DNA of 16,033 bases from assembly GCA_031397815.1 (NCBI GenBank), contig JANNMJ010000129.1, positions 1-16,033 on the forward strand, in the 5' to 3' direction. A program made the translations under genes and the position numbers. Numbering within the stretch: position 1 is the stretch's first letter; every line of letters starts with the position of its first letter. The notes beneath the pieces were generated by a model that was given only the letters and a program-made list of their open reading frames with translations, did no database searches and had not been told where the DNA came from. Of this stretch, positions 6,803-13,130 are shown one piece after another. Origin of the DNA: JANNMJ01 sp031397815 (GTDB taxonomy: Bacteria > Bacteroidota > Bacteroidia > Cytophagales > Hymenobacteraceae).

Positions 6803-6844
6803 TTGATCGATTGCTGATTTATCAATCGGTCGATTAGTAAATCA
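6799..6844 (+). promoter_or_regulatory. Two overlapping hairpins between esterase and ATP-grasp genes
   Basis: Hairpin 1: 6799-6813 pairs with 6823-6837, 15 consecutive pairs including two G-U, with a 9-nt loop; it begins on the esterase stop codon. Hairpin 2: 6815-6828 pairs with 6831-6844, with outer arm TGATTTA/TAAATCA, inner arm AATCG/CGATT, and two mismatched positions between. The two share bases and cannot both form. No T-tract follows either. Roles could be mRNA 3'-end protection, translation control of the ATP-grasp gene 33 nt later, or a protein-binding palindrome in DNA. Confidence 0.55.
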
Positions 6845-6876
6845 AACCCATTTCTCCCCCCAAAACCCCTCAAGTC

Positions 6877-8007
6877 ATGAAAAAAATCGGTATCCTCTTC
6901 GGTCAGGAAAGCACCTTCCCGCAGGCGTTCGTCGACCGCGTGAACTCCAAGAATATCCCCGGCATCATGGCCGAGTTCGTGAGCATCGACAAAGTGATGC
7001 AAGGCGAAGCGACGGATTACGCCGTCATCATCGACCGCATCTCGCAGGACGTGCCCTTCTACCGCGCGTACCTCAAGAATGCCGCGATGAGCGGCACGGC
7101 GGTCATCAACAACCCGTTCTGGTGGTCGGCCGACGAGAAGTTCTTCAACAACGCGCTGGCGGTGAAAATCGGCGTTCCGGTGCCGAAAACGGCGCTGCTG
7201 CCGTCGTTTGAGCACCCGACCGACACGAACTCGAACTCGTTCCGCAACCTCAAGTTCCCGATGGCGTGGGACGAAATCTTCGAGTACACCGGCTGGCCCG
7301 CGTACATGAAGCCGCACGCCGGTGGTGGCTGGAAGAACGTGTACAAGCTCAACAACCTCGATGATTTCTACCGCGCCCATGGCGAAACGAATCAGCTGGT
7401 GATGATGCTGCAAGAGGAGATTCAGTTTGAGTCGTACTACCGCTGCTACTGCATCGGTCAGCAAGACGTGCTGATTATGCCGTACGAGCCGCGCAACCCG
7501 CATCACCTGCGCTACCAAGCCAATTTCGACGATTCACCCGAGCTGCTCGCCCGCATCGAGCGGCACGTGCGCGAGCTGAACGTCGCCCTCGGCTACGACT
7601 TCAACACTGTAGAATTTGCCGTGCGCGACGGTGTTCCGTACGCCATCGACTTCTGCAACCCCGCCCCTGACGCCGACGTGAATTCGGTCGGTGAGGAGAA
7701 CTTCAACTGGGTCGTGGAAGCTGCCGCTAACATGGCTATCCGCCGCGCCCAAGCCCAGAAACCCGGTCAGGATAACCTGACGTGGGGTTCGTTCGTCCGC
7801 GCTGGCGTGTCGGGCGAGGACCTGAAGCCCTCTATCGAGCCGCTCGGCGTAAACGCCCGCAAAGCCGCTGGCGCCGCGAAAGCTGCTGCTCCGGCTGCTA
7901 AAGCCGCTCCGGCCGCCAAGAAGGCCGCGCCCGCCGCTGATAAAGCGTCGCCGGTAGCCAAAGCCGGTGGTAGCGCCAAGAAAGCTGGTACCGCCAAGAA
8001 GGCGTAG
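6877..8007 (+). CDS. RimK-like ATP-grasp ligase with histone-H1-like tail
   Basis: 376 residues, ATG start, no signal peptide. Residues about 95-290 form an ATP-grasp fold: the nucleotide-binding Lys in GWPAYMKPHAGGGWKNV (139-155, Lys145), the adenine-contact segment MLQEEIQFE (177-185), NTVEFAVRDG (243-252) and the metal-binding AIDFCNP (256-262, Asp258 and Asn261). Such enzymes join a carboxylate to an amine or thiol through an acyl-phosphate; RimK-type members add amino acids to proteins or small molecules. Residues about 328-376 are a low-complexity tail of AAK, AAP and KKA units, as in histone H1 and HU tails, likely disordered and nucleic-acid- or polyanion-binding, or a substrate for the enzyme itself. 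It forms a unit with the esterase upstream and ends at a strong terminator. The substrate is not predictable. Confidence 0.88.
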   Translation: MKKIGILFGQESTFPQAFVDRVNSKNIPGIMAEFVSIDKVMQGEATDYAVIIDRISQDVPFYRAYLKNAAMSGTAVINNPFWWSADEKFFNNALAVKIGVPVPKTALLPSFEHPTDTNSNSFRNLKFPMAWDEIFEYTGWPAYMKPHAGGGWKNVYKLNNLDDFYRAHGETNQLVMMLQEEIQFESYYRCYCIGQQDVLIMPYEPRNPHHLRYQANFDDSPELLARIERHVRELNVALGYDFNTVEFAVRDGVPYAIDFCNPAPDADVNSVGEENFNWVVEAAANMAIRRAQAQKPGQDNLTWGSFVRAGVSGEDLKPSIEPLGVNARKAAGAAKAAAPAAKAAPAAKKAAPAADKASPVAKAGGSAKKAGTAKKA

Positions 8008-8025
8008 CTTACCGTACCTAACCTT

Positions 8026-8063
8026 AAAAAAGGCCCGAAACCAATTGGTTTCGGGCCTTTTTT
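8026..8063. terminator. Bidirectional Rho-independent terminator
   Basis: A perfect 38-bp palindrome: six A, GGCCCGAAACC, AATT centre, GGTTTCGGGCC, six T. It lies 18 bp after the ATP-grasp stop codon and 25 bp from the end of the convergent panD gene, and works equally for both strands. Confidence 0.96.
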
Positions 8064-8088
8064 AGTTGAATCCCTGTATCCGCTCTGG

Positions 8089-8436
8089 TTAGGCCGGGCG
8101 GTTATTCTGGTCGGGGAAGATGATGGTCGGGACGTGCTGCCGGGCTTCGGCGAAATCGATCAGCGCGTAGGAGATGATGATGATGATATCGCCGACGGCC
8201 ACTCGGCGGGCCGCTGGGCCATTGAGGCAAATCATCCCCGTGCCGCGTTCCCCCCGAATGGTGTAGGTCTCGAAGCGCTCGCCATTATTGACGTTGACAA
8301 TCGTCACCTTCTCATTCTCGACCATATTCGCCGCATCCAGCAAATCTTCGTCGATGGTGATGGAGCCGACGTAATGCAGCTCCGCTTGGGTCACCCGAAC
8401 GCGGTGAATCTTCGATTTTAGAACTTCGATGTGCAT
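8089..8436 (-). CDS. panD: Aspartate 1-decarboxylase precursor
   Basis: 115 residues, the usual length. It converts L-aspartate to beta-alanine for pantothenate and coenzyme A synthesis in the cytoplasm. The pro-enzyme cleaves itself between Gly24 and Ser25 (HYVGSITID), turning Ser25 into the pyruvoyl cofactor of the alpha chain. Residues known from the E. coli enzyme are all present: Lys9, His11, Tyr22, Arg54 and Tyr58, plus the conserved GAARR-like segment NGPAARRVAVGD (73-84). It has its own TACCTTTG box 46 bp upstream, so although it lies behind the receptor and PAP2-like genes on the same strand it is probably transcribed independently. Identification is firm. Confidence 0.97.
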   Translation of the reverse strand: MHIEVLKSKIHRVRVTQAELHYVGSITIDEDLLDAANMVENEKVTIVNVNNGERFETYTIRGERGTGMICLNGPAARRVAVGDIIIIISYALIDFAEARQHVPTIIFPDQNNRPA

Positions 8437-8481
8437 AGCTGGAAGCGAAACCGGCCATCACGCGCCCGGCCATCCGCCCGA

Positions 8482-8489
8482 CAAAGGTA
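8482..8489 (-). promoter_or_regulatory. -7 box of the panD promoter
   Basis: TACCTTTG on the minus strand, a full match to the Bacteroidota consensus TAnnTTTG, 46 bp before the panD ATG; the predicted leader is about 38 nt. No TTG is found 17-23 bp upstream, so the -33 contact must be weak. Confidence 0.55.
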
Positions 8490-8567
8490 GAACCGCCTCC
8501 GGCTGCCGTGAGCCGCCCTGCAACCCCAAAGCACCCAAAATAGTGCGCTGAGCGAGTTCTTCCGCGC

Positions 8568-9176
8568 TCAAGCCACCGTAGCCGCCGCCCCCAGTCCCAC
8601 GCCCAGCCCCAGCGCCAAACCCGCCCAAACCTGCGCTTCGGTATGTGCGTCCAGCTCCAACCGCGCCGCCCCGACGGCGCCCGCCGCCAGCAGCGCGCCC
8701 GCCAAAGGCCATACACTGCTACCCGGCGCCAACCGACTCAGGAGCAAGAACAGGCCAATGGCTCCGCCCATTCCCACGCCGTGCGCGCTGATGAGCCAAT
8801 GGCGCGTGATGAACCACGTCAAGCCCACCGCCACGGCCTGCAACGCCAAAGCCAGCCCCATAACCGGCTCCAGCCGCCACATCAGCCACGCCGCCAGCGC
8901 AAAACCGGCCAGCGCAAGCAGCAACGGCCGGTGCCGCTCGCCCCGGCCGGTCAGCAGGAGCGAGGTGGCGTGACCGGCGCGCACTAAGGCGTACGTCCCC
9001 AGCGCGGGCAATCCGAGCGTGCAGCCCGCCACTACTGCCAGCGCCAGCGGGCGCGCCTCTGGGGGCAGCGTGAACAACCGGCTCGGCCCGTAGTACAGCA
9101 GCCCGAAAGCTAAGTACGAGGGCACGAGCAGGGGGTGAAAAACGACGGAAAGCGCGTGGGCGAGCCAACGGCTCAT
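8568..9176 (-). CDS. PAP2-like integral membrane protein
   Basis: 202 residues, very hydrophobic, with about six transmembrane segments. The N-terminus MSRWLAHALSVVFHPLLVPSY is of a type common in Bacteroidota membrane proteins annotated as PAP2-like. In the C-terminal half, ISAHGVGMGG (about 128-137) and ARLELDAHTEAQVWAG (170-185) sit where PAP2 phosphatases have their SxxxH and SR...H...D motifs, but the first motif lacks a clear match and the second has AR-L...H-T...Q instead. It may be an inactive or diverged lipid-phosphatase-like protein. It starts 4 bp after the TonB-dependent receptor ends, so the two are almost certainly co-transcribed. Family call moderate. Confidence 0.8.
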   Translation of the reverse strand: MSRWLAHALSVVFHPLLVPSYLAFGLLYYGPSRLFTLPPEARPLALAVVAGCTLGLPALGTYALVRAGHATSLLLTGRGERHRPLLLALAGFALAAWLMWRLEPVMGLALALQAVAVGLTWFITRHWLISAHGVGMGGAIGLFLLLSRLAPGSSVWPLAGALLAAGAVGAARLELDAHTEAQVWAGLALGLGVGLGAAATVA

Positions 9177-9180
9177 AAGG

Positions 9181-12039
9181 CTACTTGATATCGATCAGCA
9201 GACCGGCGAAGATGATGCGCCCCAAGCTAGGCGCCCCGTAGACCTGAATGTTGGTGGCGTCGAGGACGTTGGTGGCACCGGCCTGAAACGTGGTGTACAG
9301 TTTCTGCACATGGTAGCCCAGATTCACATCCAACGACGACGGCGCCGCTAGCTGCCCAACGGCAAACGGCATCTCATACCGGAAGCTTTCGGCCCACCGG
9401 TAGCTCAGGCCATAGCTGAAATCAGTGGCGATAGCGCCGCCGACGCCCAGCGTAAACTTATGCTTGGGGGTGTTGAAGAACGTCTGGAAATCGGCAGGTA
9501 GGTCGGTCGTGGTCAGCTCGTTATACGAGTAAGAGCCCGTCAGATTGACGGCCGCTGAGTAGGCGTAGTTCAGGCCTAAGCTGGCGCCACGGGTGTCGAG
9601 GTCTTGGTCGGCGTTGGTCCAAGCTTGAACGACGCGGGTTTTTGAGTTTGGGTTTGTAAACAAATTAGCCGCATTTGAGAGCAATTGTTGGTCGTCGGGC
9701 AAGGTGCCATCCGTATTGCCAAAGATGCGACGAGCACCAATGAAGCGATTATAGCGAGAAAAATAAGCGTTCGCATCAACGCTAACCTTTTCTGACAATG
9801 CCGCCCGATAGCCAACTTCCACAGTATTGACTTGTTCCAGTCGCAGCGCAGGCAGCTTTACCTCAAATGAAGCTTGGCGCGCCCGTCCTTCAGGGGTTTC
9901 ATCCGTTAGAACAGTCGCCAAACCTGCATCGCGCAAGGCTAAGCTGTAGCCGTTGAAGCCGCCAGCTACGTTACCCAACAGATAAACTCGCCCTAAGTCC
10001 AAGTTAATAAATTGGTCTAATTGGGCGGGAGAGCGAAATGCGCGGCTATAAGACGCCCGGAAGTTGTGTTGCAGATCCTTTCCGAGAGCATAAGTCACAG
10101 AAGCCCGTGGCGAAAAGGCGGGATCAAAGTTTTTGAAGAAATCTATTCTGCCTGCAAAAGCAAGCTTAAGTCGATTTTCCATGAATCCTTTAGTGGCCTG
10201 CGTATATGCGCCGTATTCGTAGTTATTGATGCGAGAGCCCGTCGTATCAGAGAACAGACGCCCACCGGAGCCTAAACGGAAATCACGATAAGCACCACCC
10301 ACGATGAGGCCAATTTTAGCTGGCAGGGTAAATTGATGCTGCGCGCTGATGTCGCTCATCCGCGATTCAGGCCGAATCAAAGCACCTTTTCCGGGCGTAT
10401 TATCTGTGATGATTTTATTACGAAGCTCGTTGAATCGAGCTGACCCAGGCTGCAACTGCTGAGCAGAGGCCGCGGCATAGGCGAGTGGAACAGCAATAGC
10501 CTGTTGCTGAGCAAGTGTCAACTGAGGATTAGCGGCCGCAGCTTCTAATCGAGCACGTCGGAATTCGTCGTTGTAAGTATCAACGAACGCCTGCTTGTAC
10601 GTTTTGCTTCCATCGGAAACAAGCTGATCTTGCAGAAACGCTCCCAAGAAATTCAAGTCGTACGTATCGCCGCCATTATCCCCCGTAGTATATGCCCTCA
10701 CAAAGAACTTGTCGCTTTTCACCTCCCCGAAAAACTGCTGCGTTTCAAGGTTTTTGAATCGGTAGCGGCTAGTTGATTGGTAAGTAGTTGTTCCGCGTGA
10801 AAAGCGGTAACCAGCCGTTGCTTTCAGCTTGTCTGTCAGCAGATAGGAAAGCGTTGGCTGTATCCGGATGCCAAACGTTCGGTTGTCATCGGCCACCAAT
10901 TGCTGCTCCGTAAAGCCGGGCATGTAAACAAAGGGAGCCGGGGAAACAAGCTGATTGGTTGCGGGGTCACGTATCGTTACCGAAAAGCCAGAGGTGGATG
11001 ATAACGGCACTGGGTTCGTATCCCCGTACCGATTCACCGCGTTGTACCCAAAAACCGACCCTTCGGGGTTATTCGTCGGCTCAAGCAGCTTGTCTTGCGC
11101 GGAGAAGTTCACGGGCATGAAATCGTTTGCCTGCTGATAGCTCAAATTGAGCTTCGCGGCCAAACGCGGGGTAATTTTCTTTGCGTAGCGAATCTGCGCG
11201 TCCGCGTAATCGCGTGAGCCGCCCCGGATGCGCGCCGTCAAACCTTCGTAGACAAACGGGTCTTTCGAGTTGAATAAGATGACGCCGTTGAAGGCGTTGG
11301 CCCCGTACAGCGCCGACGACGGCCCGTGCAGAACGTCCACGCTCTCCATATCGACCTCCGGAATACCGAGCAAGTTGCCCGCATTCACGTTCAGCGACGG
11401 CGATTGCGTGTCGATATAATCCGAAAGCTGAATCACCCGCTCCGATTTCGCCGAGTTGAACCCGCGCGTACTCACCGAGCTCATCAGCAGCGCCGACGAA
11501 GAAACGTCGATCCCTTTGAGCGCCCCCAAACCCACCATGATATCCGGCGATGAGATCCGGCTGATCTGCACCGCATTCAGCTTCTCAATCGTGACCGGCG
11601 CCTCCGCCATCGTTTGCTGCACCCGGCTCGCCGAAACCACCGTTTCTTCGAGCATCGTGGCACTCGCCATGAGCGTGAGCTTCAAATTTTGCCCTTCCGA
11701 AAGCGGCACAACCGCCGATAACGACTCATAGCCCACGTACGAGACCTCCAGCGTCAGCGACTCATTGCCGGCACGGCTCGCGGCCGGAATCGTGAGTCGG
11801 AACTGACCATTGCCATCCGTGCTGGTGCCGATGAAAGTGCCGCGCACGAAAACGGTCGCGCCGGGCAACGGCTCACCCGTAGAACTCTGTACGCTGCCAC
11901 TCAAGCTGGTAGCACTCCCGGCGCCGACAACGGGACGGTCGGGTTTCTGTTGCGCAAGCGCCGTCGTCGGCGCTCCGATTACCATACAGAAGGCTGCCGG
12001 CAGCACTAGAAGCCGCCAAGAGTTGAAGATTTGGACCAT
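9181..12039 (-). CDS. TonB-dependent outer-membrane receptor
   Basis: 952 residues. Signal peptide 1-29 (ends PTTALAQ); carboxypeptidase-regulatory-like beta-sandwich about 45-125 (SGSVQSSTGEPLPGATVFVR); TonB-box-like EETVVSASR at 131-139; plug domain about 140-262, containing VDVLHGPSSALYGANAFNGV; then a 22-strand-type beta barrel to the C-terminal GRIIFAGLLIDIK. It imports a ligand across the outer membrane using TonB/ExbBD energy. It is not a typical SusC: no SusD partner lies next to it and its plug is of the siderophore/vitamin style. The ligand is unknown. The middle of the barrel (about 9640-10960) is visibly richer in A/T than the 5' third of the gene. Its regulatory region is shared with the divergent gene at 12277. 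Confidence 0.95.
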   Translation of the reverse strand: MVQIFNSWRLLVLPAAFCMVIGAPTTALAQQKPDRPVVGAGSATSLSGSVQSSTGEPLPGATVFVRGTFIGTSTDGNGQFRLTIPAASRAGNESLTLEVSYVGYESLSAVVPLSEGQNLKLTLMASATMLEETVVSASRVQQTMAEAPVTIEKLNAVQISRISSPDIMVGLGALKGIDVSSSALLMSSVSTRGFNSAKSERVIQLSDYIDTQSPSLNVNAGNLLGIPEVDMESVDVLHGPSSALYGANAFNGVILFNSKDPFVYEGLTARIRGGSRDYADAQIRYAKKITPRLAAKLNLSYQQANDFMPVNFSAQDKLLEPTNNPEGSVFGYNAVNRYGDTNPVPLSSTSGFSVTIRDPATNQLVSPAPFVYMPGFTEQQLVADDNRTFGIRIQPTLSYLLTDKLKATAGYRFSRGTTTYQSTSRYRFKNLETQQFFGEVKSDKFFVRAYTTGDNGGDTYDLNFLGAFLQDQLVSDGSKTYKQAFVDTYNDEFRRARLEAAAANPQLTLAQQQAIAVPLAYAAASAQQLQPGSARFNELRNKIITDNTPGKGALIRPESRMSDISAQHQFTLPAKIGLIVGGAYRDFRLGSGGRLFSDTTGSRINNYEYGAYTQATKGFMENRLKLAFAGRIDFFKNFDPAFSPRASVTYALGKDLQHNFRASYSRAFRSPAQLDQFINLDLGRVYLLGNVAGGFNGYSLALRDAGLATVLTDETPEGRARQASFEVKLPALRLEQVNTVEVGYRAALSEKVSVDANAYFSRYNRFIGARRIFGNTDGTLPDDQQLLSNAANLFTNPNSKTRVVQAWTNADQDLDTRGASLGLNYAYSAAVNLTGSYSYNELTTTDLPADFQTFFNTPKHKFTLGVGGAIATDFSYGLSYRWAESFRYEMPFAVGQLAAPSSLDVNLGYHVQKLYTTFQAGATNVLDATNIQVYGAPSLGRIIFAGLLIDIK

Positions 12040-12112
12040 TCTTGATGTGTGTCTGGGTAAAGAAAAAACACCTTTTGAACCGAATGAGGTACAATCAGAT
12101 GGATTGCTACCG

Positions 12113-12142
12113 GAAATATCGGCTCTCCAGCCTGACTGTCAA
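12113..12142 (-). promoter_or_regulatory. Possible promoter of the TonB-dependent receptor
   Basis: On the minus strand TTG (12140-12142), a 19-bp spacer, then GATATTTC (12113-12120), which keeps A and TTT of TAnnTTTG. The leader would be about 65 nt. Tentative; a TACCTCAT box nearer the gene is an alternative. Confidence 0.3.
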
Positions 12143-12162
12143 TACAAATGCCGCCAAAACTT

Positions 12163-12178
12163 TCACATTAAGATGTGA
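12163..12178. promoter_or_regulatory. 16-bp palindrome (operator candidate), copy 1
   Basis: TCACAT-TAAG-ATGTGA, perfect 6-bp arms around 4 bp, touching the -33 TTG of the gene at 12277. An almost identical copy occurs at the same place relative to the next gene (13079-13094); one base of 20 differs across the longer match. The symmetry is that of a dimeric helix-turn-helix regulator site. It lies between two divergent promoters, so it may act on the receptor gene as well. Confidence 0.55.
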
Positions 12179-12210
12179 TTGCCGCCCTCCGCTTTCAGCC
12201 CGCACCTTTA
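12179..12210 (+). promoter_or_regulatory. Promoter of the Met-rich secreted protein gene
   Basis: TTG at 12179-12181, 21-bp spacer, CACCTTTA at 12203-12210 (TAnnTTTG with first and last base changed). Start of transcription near 12217 gives a leader of about 60 nt to the GTG at 12277. The palindrome at 12163-12178 abuts the -33 box. Confidence 0.45.
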
Positions 12211-12276
12211 CAGAGCTGCTAAAGCGCCATTTAGGCGCCGTCGGCGAAGCGCAACACCTCCTCATTTTTTGCTTCC

Positions 12277-12987
12277 GTGAAGCGTTCTATTCTCCTGATT
12301 AGCCTGTCGATGCTCAGCAGCTTCGGGGCCGCTGCGCAGGCCTGTAAGCTCACCGAGCTTAAGAAAGGGTCGCTGTTCGAGATGACTTCTTACGATGCAA
12401 AGGAGCGTGTCACCGGCCGCACCGTACAGACAGTGACCGACGTAAAAACCACCGGCGCGACCACCACCGTCACGCTGCATCAGCAGCACTTCGACGCGAA
12501 AAACAAACCCGCGATGGAAGGCGATTACACCATGGAATGCACCGGCGGCACGCTCCGCCTCGATATGCGCGCCATGATGGGCCAACAGCAGCAGACGATG
12601 AAGGGGATGGAAAACATGAAGGTCGAAATGAGCGGCGACCAGCTCGAAATGCCCGCCACGGCCACCGTCGGCCAGCACCTCCCCGACGGAAGCTTCACGA
12701 TGAAAGCCTCCGACAAGAACAGTCAGATGGTAATGATGTCGATGACGATGCAGCTCACCGACCGCGTAGTGGAAGCGCAGGAAAAACTCACCACTCCAGC
12801 CGGTAGCTTCGACTGCATTAAAGTGCGGCAGCTCAACAAGATGGCTAATACCGCAATGGGAATCCCGATGCGATTCGAGATGACGTCCGTGAGCTGGTAT
12901 TCCCCCGGTATGGGCCAGATTCGGACGGAAACTTACCGTAACGACAAGCTCGCCGGGACCGTCGTGATGACCAAGTTTGTCAAGTAA
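12277..12987 (+). CDS. Secreted Met-rich TapB/DUF3108-like protein
   Basis: 236 residues from a GTG that gives a clean signal peptide (VKRSILLISLSMLSSFGAAAQ, read as Met). Mature part: a beta-rich domain resembling DUF3108/TapB-like proteins of Bacteroidota, with LKKGSLFEMTSYDAKERVTG (27-46) near the start and the typical closing TTPAGSFDCIKVRQL followed by SVSWYSPGMGQIRTETY. The family is thought to be periplasmic with a lipocalin-like barrel; function unknown. About 25 of 236 residues are Met, clustered at MRAMMGQQQQTMKGMENMKV (97-116) and MVMMSMTMQ. Cys23 follows AQA and does not form a good lipobox. It shares an operator-like palindrome with the next gene, 143 bp downstream on the same strand. 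Confidence 0.8.
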   Translation: MKRSILLISLSMLSSFGAAAQACKLTELKKGSLFEMTSYDAKERVTGRTVQTVTDVKTTGATTTVTLHQQHFDAKNKPAMEGDYTMECTGGTLRLDMRAMMGQQQQTMKGMENMKVEMSGDQLEMPATATVGQHLPDGSFTMKASDKNSQMVMMSMTMQLTDRVVEAQEKLTTPAGSFDCIKVRQLNKMANTAMGIPMRFEMTSVSWYSPGMGQIRTETYRNDKLAGTVVMTKFVK

Positions 12988-13012
12988 TTGCGCTCAGCGT
13001 GATATCTATCGA

Positions 13013-13062
13013 CGGCGGAACTACACAAAAAGCTCCGCCGATTCACTCGCGATTCATCGCGA
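13013..13062. promoter_or_regulatory. Stacked hairpins and direct repeats upstream of the S9A-like gene
   Basis: Hairpin CGGCGGA / TCCGCCG (13013-13019, 13034-13040), 26 bp after the preceding stop, without a T-tract; hairpin TCGCGA-TTCA-TCGCGA (13047-13062); and two direct copies of CGATTCA (13039-13045, 13050-13056). With the palindrome at 13079-13094 they fill most of this 143-bp gap. The first may end or protect the upstream transcript; the second could be a binding site. Confidence 0.45.
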
Positions 13063-13078
13063 TCGAGGGTCAGCGAAT

Positions 13079-13094
13079 TCACATCAAGATGTGA
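13079..13094. promoter_or_regulatory. 16-bp palindrome (operator candidate), copy 2
   Basis: TCACAT-CAAG-ATGTGA, same arms as copy 1 (12163-12178) and a spacer differing at one base; the following TTGC is also shared. It ends next to a TTG at 13095-13097, which could be the -33 box. Confidence 0.55.
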
Positions 13095-13126
13095 TTGCTT
13101 CAGCACCTCTGTTTCGCCGACCTTGC
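13095..13126 (+). promoter_or_regulatory. Possible promoter of the S9A-like gene
   Basis: TTG at 13095-13097, 21-bp spacer as in copy 1, then GACCTTGC at 13119-13126, a degenerate TAnnTTTG. If used, transcription would start at about 13131-13133, on the ATG itself, giving a leaderless message. Supported mainly by the parallel with the gene at 12277. Confidence 0.3.
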
Positions 13127-13130
13127 GGTG

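Noticed and set aside
6799..6844. H-type pseudoknot formed by the loop of hairpin 1 and the TAAATCA after it
   Set aside because: There would be no linker to cross the 15-bp stem, so both stems cannot coexist in full; treated as alternative structures.
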